Below, in pieces: positions 44,445 through 52,570 of a stretch of DNA of 64,000 nt. The notes beneath the pieces were generated by a model. That model saw nothing but the letters and a program-made list of their open reading frames with translations. It ran no database searches and was not told the DNA's origin. The stretch is from the NCBI RefSeq assembly GCF_001544015.1, contig NZ_AP014924.1, forward strand, positions 3,472,001 to 3,536,000, read 5' to 3'. The position numbers and the translations under genes were made by a program. Numbering within the stretch: the first letter of the stretch is position 1; every line of letters starts with the position of its first letter. This stretch comes from Limnochorda pilosa (GTDB taxonomy: Bacteria > Bacillota > Limnochordia > Limnochordales > Limnochordaceae).

Positions 44445-44991
44445 GAACGGTCGCCTCCTTTCCGCCGGCGCGGCGCTCCGCGATGCGTTCCCGCACGTCC
44501 TCGGGAACGACGCTCCGAACCTCGCCGGGGACGCCCAGCAGGGTGGTTCCCAGGTTGTACGCGTAGAGCACGATCGAGCCCGCCAGCGCGAGCGTTCCGC
44601 TCCACGCGGCCCAGCCCAGGCTCGGGTCGGCCACGAAGAACCGCCCCGCCCGGGCCCCCATGGAGAGGAGCAGGCCGGCCTGGTAGAGCCAGAACTGGAC
44701 CCAGGCGAGGCGGGGCAAGCGGATCAGCGGCTGCGACGCCATGGCGGGCAGCATGGTGTACGAGACCCCCATGATCATCGAACCCACGAAGCCGTACAGG
44801 TGCCACAGGTTGAAGACCGTTCCGGCGGCGCCCTTCAGCTTGAGCACCAGCCCGCCCGGCAGCGCCGGGTAGTCCATCACCGCGAGGAAGAGCGCGCCCA
44901 CGGCCAGATAGGCCAGGCTCGTCCCGTAGTAGGCCATGCTCAAGCGACGCACGGAGCGTCGTGTCCGGTCTTTGACGGCGGCAATGCCCAT
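44431..44991 (-). CDS. Small heme-copper oxidase subunit I-like membrane protein
   Basis: 186 aa, four hydrophobic helices. YYGTSLAYLAVGALFLAVMD near 20-39 and NLWHLYGFVGSMIMGVSYTMLP near 59-80 resemble the first helices of cbb3/NorB subunit I, including a conserved His before a Gly-rich helix. It is far too short to be a full oxidase and lacks the six-His metal set. It may be a heme-binding or NO-response protein. ATG 44991 follows GGGGGTGAGG. Confidence 0.6.
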   Translation of the reverse strand: MGIAAVKDRTRRSVRRLSMAYYGTSLAYLAVGALFLAVMDYPALPGGLVLKLKGAAGTVFNLWHLYGFVGSMIMGVSYTMLPAMASQPLIRLPRLAWVQFWLYQAGLLLSMGARAGRFFVADPSLGWAAWSGTLALAGSIVLYAYNLGTTLLGVPGEVRSVVPEDVRERIAERRAGGKEATVHERS

Positions 44992-45062
44992 GCCCTCACC
45001 CCCGTTCCGCGCGGTCCGCGAAGCCGCGCCCCCCACGACCTCATGGTGCCATGGCCGTCCTC

Positions 45063-45371
45063 TCACGTCCAGCCCAGGGCCCGCAGGGCGTCCCGGCTCA
45101 TGCGCTCCGGCCCCCACGGCGGCTCCCCCACCAGATGGACGTCCACCGACCGGACCCCGGGGAGCATGGCCACCACCTCCCGAACGCCATCGGCCATGCT
45201 CCCGTGCAGGGGGCAGCCGGGGGTGGTGAGGGTCATGGTCACCTCTACGTGGCCGCCGTCCCCGATGTGGACGTCGTAGATCAAGCCCAGGTCCACCACG
45301 TTCAGACCCAGCTCGGGATCGATCACGCTCTTCAAAGCCTCACGCACGGTGGAGGGTCCAAGCCAAAGCAC
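45063..45371 (-). CDS. DUF59 / MIP18-like iron-sulfur assembly factor
   Basis: 102 aa. VREALKSVIDPELGLNVVDLGLIYDV near 9-34 and TLTTPGCPLHGSMADGVREVV near 49-69 are the SufT/PaaD DUF59 signatures, with the conserved Cys in TPGCPL. Members help iron-sulfur or metal-centre assembly. GTG 45371 is inside the end of the upstream gene (32-bp overlap); GTG 45347 is an alternative. Neither has a good ribosome site, so coupling is likely. Confidence 0.85.
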   Translation of the reverse strand: MLWLGPSTVREALKSVIDPELGLNVVDLGLIYDVHIGDGGHVEVTMTLTTPGCPLHGSMADGVREVVAMLPGVRSVDVHLVGEPPWGPERMSRDALRALGWT

Positions 45372-46635
45372 CCCGGCCGGCCCAGGCGTGGGCGTGCTCC
45401 CACGCTCCGCCCAGCAACACGGACAAGGCTGTTCCGACGGTGCCCAGGTGGAGGAGCGCCAGCCCTGTCCACGCCCGCCGCTCGTCCAGCATCTGCCGGA
45501 GCAGGGGCGCGCCGCCCGCCACCCGGTTGCGGTACACCTGGTTCCACGCCATGAAGGGCACCAGCTTGGTGAGGATGGCCAAGATCATGCCCGCCACGAA
45601 GCCGAGGCCCACCCACAGCCCGACCCCCACGGCCAGCCGGTTCTGCCCCGCCAGGTCCAAGCCGTCGTACCGCGCCGCACCTGCCGCCATCGCCCCGATG
45701 GCCAGGGCGAGCTGGCCTGCGGATGCGACGGCCCCCGCGTGCACCGGTTCCAGCCTCCGCCGCAGCCTGTGCCGGAGGATTCGCAGGAGGTCCCAGGCGT
45801 AGAGGAGGCCCGCGACGCCCAGCAAGGCCATGCCGGCCGCCTTCACCCAGCCGGGCCAACCCTGGGCCGCGCCCAGGGCGGCCGTCCAGATCCCCGCCTG
45901 GGCCAGGACCAGGATCGCCCTCCCGGCTCCCTCCGGATGGTTGTGGGTGAGGGTGAACATGGGGATCAGCTTGTAGGAGACCCCCACGATGGTGAGGAAG
46001 AACCAGCCCCCCACGCCCCACAGGAGGTGGATCGGCAGCCCTTCCGCCAGGAGGCCCGGCAGGAAGGTGAAGCGCAGGTTGATGGCCATGGTGAGCCCCA
46101 TGAGGACGGTGAGCCCCAGGTAGCCCAGGGAGAAGGCCAGGTACCGGGCGGTCAGGTTCCAGGAGCGGTTCTGGGTCAAGGTCCGGTACAGGTTGTAGGC
46201 GGCCACGGCGAAGCCGGCCACCACCAGCGCGCCTCCCAGTGCGACACCCTGCAGGAAGAAGCGGGCGAAGCTGGCCACCAGCACGGTGACGCCCAGGACA
46301 TGGTGGACGTACGCCACGTACCCGAGCCGGGTGCTGTGCAACCGCACGTCGAGGAGCACGGGCACCATCTGGTGCAGCACCCCCAGGGTGAGGGTGGTGC
46401 CGAAACCGAGGACGAAGAGGTGTACCAGCGCCAGGAGCGGTGCGTTGTGCCGGTAGAAGGGCAGCGCCCCCTGGTGGTAGGCCACCAGCCCGACCCCAAA
46501 GAGCACCGCTGCCACCAGCGCGGTGGCCAGGTAGAAGACGGGAAGCGGGAAGACCCATCTCGCCGCACCCGCACCTGGCATTCCGGGAAAGCCGGTGCCT
46601 GGCGGTGTACGGGTTCTCGCCCCAGCGTCGATCAT
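45340..46635 (-). CDS. Polytopic membrane protein, NnrS / heme-copper-like
   Basis: 431 aa, about twelve hydrophobic helices. LVHLFVLGFGTTLTLGVLHQMVPVLL near 71-96, YVHHVLG near 108, HLLWGVGGWFFLTIVGVSYKLIPMF near 200-224 and HNHPEG contain His residues spaced as in NnrS/heme-copper-like proteins. NnrS is a heme-copper membrane protein tied to NO metabolism. I cannot place it firmly in one family. ATG 46635 follows GGAGGAGGGGG; an upstream frame extension is Gly/Pro/Arg-rich. Confidence 0.65.
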   Translation of the reverse strand: MIDAGARTRTPPGTGFPGMPGAGAARWVFPLPVFYLATALVAAVLFGVGLVAYHQGALPFYRHNAPLLALVHLFVLGFGTTLTLGVLHQMVPVLLDVRLHSTRLGYVAYVHHVLGVTVLVASFARFFLQGVALGGALVVAGFAVAAYNLYRTLTQNRSWNLTARYLAFSLGYLGLTVLMGLTMAINLRFTFLPGLLAEGLPIHLLWGVGGWFFLTIVGVSYKLIPMFTLTHNHPEGAGRAILVLAQAGIWTAALGAAQGWPGWVKAAGMALLGVAGLLYAWDLLRILRHRLRRRLEPVHAGAVASAGQLALAIGAMAAGAARYDGLDLAGQNRLAVGVGLWVGLGFVAGMILAILTKLVPFMAWNQVYRNRVAGGAPLLRQMLDERRAWTGLALLHLGTVGTALSVLLGGAWEHAHAWAGRGALAWTLHRA

Positions 46636-46684
46636 GATCCCCCTCCTCCTCCCCCGCGTCGATCCGACCGCGCGGGGCTCCGCC

Positions 46685-46924
46685 TCAGGCGCTCCGCCCG
46701 ATCCGGACACGCCAGACCTCAGGACCTTCCTCCAGGTACGTCCAGCTGAAGCGTCCCGCCTGCTCGGCTGCGAACTGGTAGTAGAGGGGCTTCGGGTCGT
46801 GGTCGTTCACCAGCACGAAGTGCTCGCCGGACTGGAGGGACTCGAAGCGGGCGAAGATGTTACCATGCCGGACGGCGGGCGGCATCGATCGGACATCGAG
46901 GACTGCAATATCGGCTTCGGCCAT
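46685..46924 (-). CDS. DUF2249 small protein
   Basis: 79 aa. VLDVRSMPPAVRHGNIFARFESLQSGEHFVLVNDHDPKPLYYQFAAEQAGRFSWTYLEEGPEVWRVRI in pieces: LDVR near 8, RHGNIF near 18, LVNDHDPKPLYYQF near 36-49 and W-x-YLEEGPEVWRV near 61-71 are DUF2249 marks. The fold is TusA-like and members recur near nitrogen-oxide genes. ATG 46924 follows AGGAAGGGTGG. First gene downstream of the FNR-type site, so probably the head of the leftward operon. Confidence 0.82.
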   Translation of the reverse strand: MAEADIAVLDVRSMPPAVRHGNIFARFESLQSGEHFVLVNDHDPKPLYYQFAAEQAGRFSWTYLEEGPEVWRVRIGRSA

Positions 46925-46997
46925 GCGAGCCACCCTTCCTGTGCCTCCCACCGTGCACAGGCGGCGGGAGCCGGACGATGTTCGGTCACCCCCCACG

Positions 46998-47003
46998 ATA
47001 ACA
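46998..47003 (-). promoter_or_regulatory. Possible -10 of the DUF2249 operon
   Basis: Minus-strand TGTTAT. It would put the start near 46991, about 39 nt from the centre of the palindrome at 47023-47036, close to the class II FNR activator spacing of 41.5. No -35 box is seen, as expected for activator dependence. Confidence 0.4.
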
Positions 47004-47022
47004 GGGGCCGGGCGGATGCGCA

Positions 47023-47036
47023 GTGATCTGAATCAC
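47023..47036. promoter_or_regulatory. FNR/Crp-type operator
   Basis: Perfect palindrome GTGAT-CTGA-ATCAC, matching the FNR/DNR layout TTGAT-N4-ATCAA with one symmetric change. It lies between the leftward DUF2249 operon and the rightward ZIP gene. Confidence 0.7.
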
Positions 47037-47050
47037 AGCTGCGGAATCCA

Positions 47051-47079
47051 TTGCGCTCACCCGCGATCCGGAGTAGAAT
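47051..47079 (+). promoter_or_regulatory. Promoter of the ZIP transporter gene
   Basis: TTGCGC (47051-47056), 17-bp spacer, TAGAAT (47074-47079), 54 bp before the ATG. The FNR-type palindrome is centred about 56 nt upstream of the predicted start. Confidence 0.55.
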
Positions 47080-47132
47080 TAGATGCGTGCAACTCACGCG
47101 TTAGTAGATGGTAAAGAAGAGGCGACGCCTTC

Positions 47133-47948
47133 ATGCAAGAGCTCTTTCTTCGCATCGCAGGATCGAACCCCATCGGGCAGGGCCTCGCGGGTGGCGTGAC
47201 CATCGCCTTCCTGAACCTGCTGGGCGCGCTGGCGGTGCTGGTGGTCCGGCGGCCGTCCGAACGCCTCCTGAACGTCGCCCTCGGCTTCTCGGCCGGGGTG
47301 ATGCTCGCGGCCAGCTTCACCAGCCTCATCATGCCTGGGATCGAGCTGGGGGGTGTCCTCCCTGTGCTGGCCGGCATCGTCCTGGGGGTCTTGGTCCTGG
47401 ACCGGGCCGACCGCTGGATCCCCCACCTCCACGTGGCCGTCACCGGGCGAGCGTGGTCCAACGGATCCGAGGCGGCGGCCGCCGAAGGGGTGGGTCCGAG
47501 CCGGGTGGCCGGAGTGATCCTGTTCATCGTGGCCATCACCCTCCACAACATGCCCGAGGGCCTGGCGGTGGGCGTGGGCTTCGGCTCCGGGGACGTGGGG
47601 CGGGCCCTCTCCCTCATGTGGGCCATCGGCCTCCAGAACATCCCCGAGGGGCTGGCGGTCTCGGTCTCCGCGCTGCAGGCGGGGTTCGGGCGCCGCTTCT
47701 ACGCCGCCTACACCGGCATCCGGGCCGGTCTGGTGGAGATCCCGCTGGCGGTCCTGGGGGCGTGGGCGGTGAGCGTGGCCGAGCCCATCCTTCCCTACGC
47801 CATGGGGTTCGCGGCGGGGGCCATGCTCTTCGTGATCAGTGACGAGATCATCCCCGAGACGCACGCCCGCGGCCACGAGCGGCTGGCCACCTTCGGGACC
47901 ATCCTGGGCCTCATCGTGATGCTCTACCTGGACGTGACTTTGGGCTGA
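47133..47948 (+). CDS. ZIP-family metal transporter
   Basis: 271 aa, eight hydrophobic helices. The paired metal motifs ITLHNMPEGLAVGVGFG near 137-153 and IGLQNIPEGLAVSVSAL near 167-183 are typical of the bacterial ZupT/GufA branch, and ISDEIIPETHARGHER near 240-255 is the third motif. Imports Zn, Fe or Mn. ATG 47133 follows GAAGAGGCG. Confidence 0.92.
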   Translation: MQELFLRIAGSNPIGQGLAGGVTIAFLNLLGALAVLVVRRPSERLLNVALGFSAGVMLAASFTSLIMPGIELGGVLPVLAGIVLGVLVLDRADRWIPHLHVAVTGRAWSNGSEAAAAEGVGPSRVAGVILFIVAITLHNMPEGLAVGVGFGSGDVGRALSLMWAIGLQNIPEGLAVSVSALQAGFGRRFYAAYTGIRAGLVEIPLAVLGAWAVSVAEPILPYAMGFAAGAMLFVISDEIIPETHARGHERLATFGTILGLIVMLYLDVTLG

Positions 47949-47973
47949 GGGCCGCACCCCGGGGCCGCGGGCT

Positions 47974-49803
47974 TCAGCCGGTGCTCGCCCGCTGCCAGAG
48001 GACCTGGGCCACCTCGGGCCGGGTGAACTCAGGCGGGGGCAGCTCGCCCGCGCGCAGCATCGCCCGCACCCGGGTGCCGCTCAGCACCACGTGGTCCTCC
48101 GCGCCGTGGGGGCAGGTCTTGGCCGTCGCCATCTGGCCGCAGCGTCTGCAGAAGAAGCTGTGCTCGAACTTCAGGATGCCGATCCCCAGCTCGTCGGGCC
48201 GGAAGCGGTCGAAGACCTCCTGGGCGGCGTAGGTGCCGTAGTAGCTCGCCACCCCCGCGTGGTCCCGTCCCACGATGAAGTGGGTGCAGCCGTAGTTCTT
48301 CCGGCTGATCGCGTGGAAGACGGCCTCCCGGGGCCCGGCGTAGCGCATGGCCGCCGGGAAGACGGCCAGGAGCACCTGCTCCCGGGGATAGTAGCGCTCC
48401 AGGATCGTCTCGTAGCTCCGCAGCCGCACCTCGGCCGGCACGTCGTCGGCCTTGGTGGCGCCCACCAGGGGGTGGAGGAGCAGGCCGTCCACCGTCTCCA
48501 GCGCGCACTTCTGGATGTACTCGTGGGCCCGGTGGATGGGGTTCCGGGTCTGGAAGGCGACCACCGCCCGCCAGCCCCGCTCCTGGAAGGCCCGGCGGGT
48601 CTCGGCGGGGGTGAGGCGGTAGCGGCCGAAGGCCTCCCGCCCGGGCCGGTCCAGGACCCAGACGGGCCCGCCCAGGTAGACCTCGCCCTGGCGGTAGAGG
48701 CGGGCCACGCCGGGATGGGCCTCGTCGGAGGTGCCGAAGACCCGCTCCGCCTCCCGGCGCCGGTCGTAGGGGAAGACCTCGGTGATGTGCATGAGGCCCA
48801 CGGTCCGCCGATCGCCCGGGGTCACCAGGGCCACCTCCTGCCCTTCCCGGATCCGAGCGGCCTCCTCCCAGGAGACGGCCAGCGTGACGGGCATGGACCA
48901 GACCAGCCCGTCGGCCAGGCGCATGGTCTCCACCACCGTCTCGTACTCCAGCCGGCGCATGAAGCCCCCCAGCGGGCTGAGCGCGCCGACGCCGATCATC
49001 TCCAGGTCGGCCAGCTCCCGCTCGTCCAGCTCCACCGCCACCAGCTCCCGGGCCCGGCGCAGGGCCTCCTCCCGCGCCTCACCCTCCAGCTCCCGGTTCA
49101 CCAGCACCCCGCCGTGGGGCTCCACCGGGCCGGGCCATGGCCGCTGGGCCGAGCGGCCGCCTTGCCCTTCGGGCGGCTCGTACCTGGCGACGACCGTGCC
49201 TCCGTCTGAGATACCGTGTCCGGCAGCGCTCCCGACCCCGTTCACCTCAAGGACGACCCGGTGTGCGGCGCCGTTGCCTGCCGACAGGTACCCCCGCTGT
49301 TCCAGCAGGTGGATGACCCGGGCGGCGCACCCGTCCACCGTCTCCTGATCGGTCCGCAGCAGCAGGTCCGGGTGCTCGGGGGGTTCGTAGGGGTCGCTCA
49401 CTCCCGTGAAGTTGGGGATCTCCCCGGCCATGGCCTTGCGGTAGAGGCCCTTCACGTCCCGCTCGAGGAGCGTCTCCATGGGCGCGCTGACGAAGACCTC
49501 CAGGAACTCCCCCACCTCCCGCCGGGCCTGCGCCCGCACGGCCCGGTAGGGCGAGATGAAGGAGGCCAGGCAGATGACGCCGTTGCGGGTGAGGAGCTTC
49601 GCCACGAAGGCCACCCGCTCGATGTTGCGGTCCCGGTCTTCCCTGGAGAAACCCAGGTCCCGGGTGAGGCTCTGCCGTACCACGTCGCCGTCCAGGCGCT
49701 CCACCCGGACGCCCCGAGCCCGGAGGGCGACCTCCACGGCCTTGGCGACGGTGGTCTTTCCCGCCCCCGAGAGGCCGGTGAACCAAACGGTCACGCCGCG
49801 CAT
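47974..49803 (-). CDS. Bifunctional APS kinase / ATP sulfurylase
   Basis: 609 aa. Residues 1-190 are APS kinase (CysC): [16 protein letters not shown] near 8-23 and [13 protein letters not shown] near 83, with [24 protein letters not shown] near 130. A linker of about 50 residues leads to ATP sulfurylase (Sat) from about 240: [21 protein letters not shown] near 405, [19 protein letters not shown] near 490 and a zinc-type [13 protein letters not shown] near 552. The kinase-first order is that of metazoan PAPS synthetases and is less usual in bacteria. ATG 49803 is 6 nt after GGGAGG. The operon's APS reductase uses APS directly, so the kinase may serve another PAPS need. Confidence 0.9.
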   Translation of the reverse strand: MRGVTVWFTGLSGAGKTTVAKAVEVALRARGVRVERLDGDVVRQSLTRDLGFSREDRDRNIERVAFVAKLLTRNGVICLASFISPYRAVRAQARREVGEFLEVFVSAPMETLLERDVKGLYRKAMAGEIPNFTGVSDPYEPPEHPDLLLRTDQETVDGCAARVIHLLEQRGYLSAGNGAAHRVVLEVNGVGSAAGHGISDGGTVVARYEPPEGQGGRSAQRPWPGPVEPHGGVLVNRELEGEAREEALRRARELVAVELDERELADLEMIGVGALSPLGGFMRRLEYETVVETMRLADGLVWSMPVTLAVSWEEAARIREGQEVALVTPGDRRTVGLMHITEVFPYDRRREAERVFGTSDEAHPGVARLYRQGEVYLGGPVWVLDRPGREAFGRYRLTPAETRRAFQERGWRAVVAFQTRNPIHRAHEYIQKCALETVDGLLLHPLVGATKADDVPAEVRLRSYETILERYYPREQVLLAVFPAAMRYAGPREAVFHAISRKNYGCTHFIVGRDHAGVASYYGTYAAQEVFDRFRPDELGIGILKFEHSFFCRRCGQMATAKTCPHGAEDHVVLSGTRVRAMLRAGELPPPEFTRPEVAQVLWQRASTG

Positions 49804-49852
49804 GGTCATCCTCCCATTCGGTCGCATCGATCGGTCCCGCGCGAACCGCTCC

Positions 49853-50569
49853 TCATCCTGCCGGTCGGGTTGCCGTGTGAAGCCCGCACTCGGTCTTCTG
49901 GCTCCCCCACCAGCGACCCGACCGGTCGTCCACCCTGGCACCCGCGGGTGCGACCCGGCGGGTGCACTGCACACACCCGAGGCTGGGGTATCCCTCGTCG
50001 AGCAAAGGATTGTAGGGGAGGTCGTGCGCGTCCAGGTACGCCCACACCTGCTGCCGGCTCCAGCCGGCCAGCGGGTTGATCTTGGTGATGGTTCGACCGG
50101 GCCCGACCGGGTGCACCGGCTGGAGGTGGTGCTCCTCCACCACCCGCGCGCCGGTCCGGGCCTCGGTCTGTCCCCGCCGGATCGCGGTCATCCAGGCATC
50201 GTAGCCCTGGAGCAGGGTGAAGAGGGGTTCCACCTTCCGGATCCGGCAGCAGAGGTCCGGGTCCCGGGCCCAGAGATCGTCGCCGTAGCGGGCCGCCTGC
50301 TCCTCCGGCGTCAGCCTGGGGACCACCTCCACCACCCGCAGGCCGAGCCTGCGTGAAAGGCGTTCCTGGAAGGCAACGGTCTCGGGGAAGAGGAAACCCG
50401 TGTTCACCCAGGCCACCGGCACCGAGGGGTCCACCTGGGCGACCATGTGGAGCAACGCCGTTCCTTCCGGATTACCGAAGGACGATGAGACCACGAGGCC
50501 TTTCCCGAGCTGCTCCACCGCCCAACGGATCGTCTCTTCCGGTTTCCAGTCCAGCGTCGGTCTGATCAC
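49853..50569 (-). CDS. cysH: Assimilatory adenylyl-sulfate (APS) reductase
   Basis: 238 aa. [15 protein letters not shown] near 28-42 is the PP-loop, CC at 107-108 with C199 and C202 (GCVQC) is the [4Fe-4S] signature of APS-type reductases, and the redox Cys is C228 (ECGLH). It reduces APS to sulfite with thioredoxin or glutaredoxin. GTG 50569 follows GGGAGGGAG and overlaps the SUMT stop (GTGA). Confidence 0.93.
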   Translation of the reverse strand: MIRPTLDWKPEETIRWAVEQLGKGLVVSSSFGNPEGTALLHMVAQVDPSVPVAWVNTGFLFPETVAFQERLSRRLGLRVVEVVPRLTPEEQAARYGDDLWARDPDLCCRIRKVEPLFTLLQGYDAWMTAIRRGQTEARTGARVVEEHHLQPVHPVGPGRTITKINPLAGWSRQQVWAYLDAHDLPYNPLLDEGYPSLGCVQCTRRVAPAGARVDDRSGRWWGSQKTECGLHTATRPAG

Positions 50570-51444
50570 GCGTCTCCCTCCCGTGCAGCCACCTGGATCA
50601 CGGACCGTCCTTGCGTTCCCAGGGGCTCGGCGGCCCGCACGGCCACGCCTTCGGCTGCCACCGGCCAAGGCCTGCCTTCGCGGAACGGCGGGCTCCTGGC
50701 GGTGTGGATCGCGGCGCGGAGCGCGACCACGTCCCCCACCACCACGGTCGCCGGGCTTCGGATGCCGGCGGCTTCGGCTACCCGAGCCATCCCCTCGAGG
50801 CGGGTCACCACCACCCGCTGCTCCGGGGTGGTCCCCCGCTCCACCAGGGCGATGGGGGTCCCGCCCGTCCACGAGCTCTCCAGGAGCGCTTCCTCCAGGG
50901 CCTCGAGCACGCCCACGGCCATCAGCGCCACCAGCGTGTCGGGACGCCCGAGGGCTGCCACCTGGGCCTGCAGGCTTCCCTCCTGGCAGGTCCGCGCGGT
51001 AAGAACGGCGAAGCTCCGGGCCAGGCCCCTGTGGGTGAGCGGAATACCCGCGCACGCCGGCACCGCGTGGGCCGAGCTCACACCAGGAACCACCTCCACC
51101 GGTATGCCGGTACTGGCCAGCGCGACCATCTCTTCTCCCCCGCGCCCGAAGACGAAAGGGTCTCCCCCGTGGAGCCGGACCACCACCGCCCCCGACCGGG
51201 CGGCAGCGACCATGACCCGGTGGATCTCCTCCTGAGGCATCGAGGGGCCGCCCGGGCGCTTTCCGGCGTTCACCCGTACGGCGCTCGGCCGGGCCCGAGC
51301 CACCAGCTCCGGGGCCACCAGGCGGTCGTGGATCACCACGTCCGCGGCCTCCAGGCACCGGAGGCCTTTGACCGTGATCAGATCCGGGTCTCCGGGCCCG
51401 GCGCCCACCAGGTAGACGGTGCCGGGGCGGGGCCAGCCGCTCAC
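50566..51444 (-). CDS. cobA: Uroporphyrinogen-III C-methyltransferase (SUMT)
   Basis: 292 aa, slightly longer than usual. VYLVGAGPGDPDLITVKGL near 10-28, VVIHDRLV near 36, RLHGGDPFVFGRGGEEM near 89-105, and GIPVEVVPGVSSAHAVPA near 112 are clear SUMT signatures. It makes precorrin-2 for siroheme, the cofactor of the sulfite reductase in this region. GTG 51444 overlaps the precorrin-2 dehydrogenase stop (GTGA). The last 45 residues are family-atypical. Confidence 0.93.
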   Translation of the reverse strand: MSGWPRPGTVYLVGAGPGDPDLITVKGLRCLEAADVVIHDRLVAPELVARARPSAVRVNAGKRPGGPSMPQEEIHRVMVAAARSGAVVVRLHGGDPFVFGRGGEEMVALASTGIPVEVVPGVSSAHAVPACAGIPLTHRGLARSFAVLTARTCQEGSLQAQVAALGRPDTLVALMAVGVLEALEEALLESSWTGGTPIALVERGTTPEQRVVVTRLEGMARVAEAAGIRSPATVVVGDVVALRAAIHTARSPPFREGRPWPVAAEGVAVRAAEPLGTQGRSVIQVAAREGDA

Positions 51445-52100
51445 GGGCGCCCGCCTCCCGCGGTCACGGCGTCGTCCAGGAGGCGCATCAGCCGTTCCTC
51501 GGCCTCGGCTCGGCTGTCCTGCCGGCAGAGGTCGAGGACCGCCTCGTCGCGGGCCATGGCGTGCAGGACGGCCCGGCGGGCCTCGACGTTCGGAACGCGC
51601 TCCAGCACCTGCCGCCGGGCCCGCCCCAGAATCTCCACATACGGCCCGTAGGCAGCATCGTACTCCTTCTCGAGCCGCTCCCGCAGGAGCCGGGCCAGGG
51701 CCGGGCTCCGCCCGCCGGTGGAGACGGCCAGGACCAGCCCGCCCCGCCGGACGAGCGCGGGAGAGATGAAGTCACAGCACGCGGGGAGGTCGACGGCGTT
51801 CACCAGAACCCCCAGGGCCCGCGCCTCCGCCGCGACCCGGCGCTTCACCTCCGGCTCGGAGCAGGCAACGATGACGAGGGCGGCACCTTCCAGGTCGCCG
51901 GGCTCGTAGGCCCGGGGCACCCACTCCACCTCGTTCCTCTGCGCCAGCTGCGCCAGCCCGGGCTCCAGGAAGCCTGAGGTCACCACCACCCGAGCACCGG
52001 ATTCCAGGAGGCCGCGCACCTTGGAGGCAGCCTCTTCCCCGCCGCCCACCACGATGCACCGGCGCCCTTCGAGGTTCAGGAAGATGGGATAGTACGGCAT
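51441..52100 (-). CDS. Precorrin-2 dehydrogenase / sirohydrochlorin ferrochelatase-type
   Basis: 219 aa, CysG N-domain/Met8/YlnF class. PIFLNLEGRRCIVVGGGEEAASKVRGLLESGARV (NAD fold, first 20 residues from about 5), NAVDLPACCDFISPALVRRG near 100-119 and AVSTGGRSPALARLLRERLE near 123 are diagnostic. It oxidises precorrin-2 on the way to siroheme. ATG 52100 follows GAAAGGGGAT. Confidence 0.92.
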   Translation of the reverse strand: MPYYPIFLNLEGRRCIVVGGGEEAASKVRGLLESGARVVVTSGFLEPGLAQLAQRNEVEWVPRAYEPGDLEGAALVIVACSEPEVKRRVAAEARALGVLVNAVDLPACCDFISPALVRRGGLVLAVSTGGRSPALARLLRERLEKEYDAAYGPYVEILGRARRQVLERVPNVEARRAVLHAMARDEAVLDLCRQDSRAEAEERLMRLLDDAVTAGGGRP

Positions 52101-52131
52101 GCGGATCCCCTTTCCGGCTGGAACCTCGCCG

Positions 52132-52386
52132 TCACGCGTTGCACTCGCCCTGACCGATGGAGACCTGGAACTCCGCTTCTTCCGATCCCAGGTCCCGGTA
52201 GAGGTCGGGCGCGGCCTCGGGAGGAACCAGGGTCTGCAGCGGCTCCAGCAGCGGGCGGAAGGAGGTCGCCCCGACCCGGGCCAGGTACGCCCGGAAGTCC
52301 TCGCCGGGGGCCCGTTCTCGCGCGAAGCGCTCGAGGATCAGCCGCACCGCCTCCGGAACGCGCCGTGCAGGGAGCTGGAGTACCAC
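52132..52386 (-). CDS. Stand-alone homologue of the sulfite reductase C-terminal module
   Basis: 84 aa. Its segment VPEAVRLILERFARERAPGE then DFRAYLARVG near 10-44 aligns with the C-terminus of the sulfite reductase encoded at 52571-54346 (LPRVVRPLFERWKRSRRPGE then TFGDFCHRVG), so it is a separate copy of that module. The last 35 residues are acidic. GTG 52386 is the only plausible start, with GGGGGAAG about 14 nt away. First gene after the promoter at 52528-52556, heading the siroheme/APS genes. Role unknown. Confidence 0.75.
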   Translation of the reverse strand: MVLQLPARRVPEAVRLILERFARERAPGEDFRAYLARVGATSFRPLLEPLQTLVPPEAAPDLYRDLGSEEAEFQVSIGQGECNA

Positions 52387-52493
52387 CGTGCCGCATGATC
52401 TTCCCCCTTACCCATCGATCTCGGATTCGTTCGGGGTGTGGTGTCGCACCGGCCCCGCCGGAGCACGGAGCGGTTCTGCCTGGGCCTAATTAC

Positions 52494-52509
52494 ATGTTAC
52501 TTGATTTGT
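52494..52509 (-). promoter_or_regulatory. Putative sulfur-regulon operator, copy A
   Basis: ACAAATCAAGTAACAT in the leader just after the promoter at 52528-52556. It matches 12 of 16 bases with copy B at 54407-54422 upstream of the sulfite reductase. The binding protein is unknown. Confidence 0.45.
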
Positions 52510-52527
52510 TTTCATGGATTTACGCCC

Positions 52528-52556
52528 ATGCTAGCCTCTTCCGGGCGAGATGTCAA
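52528..52556 (-). promoter_or_regulatory. Promoter of the 84-aa/siroheme/cysH/sat operon
   Basis: Perfect TTGACA (52556-52551), 17-bp spacer, TAGCAT (52533-52528). It begins 14 bp after the sulfite reductase stop, so the downstream genes have their own strong promoter. Confidence 0.8.
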
Positions 52557-52570
52557 GGGTCGCGTATGCC

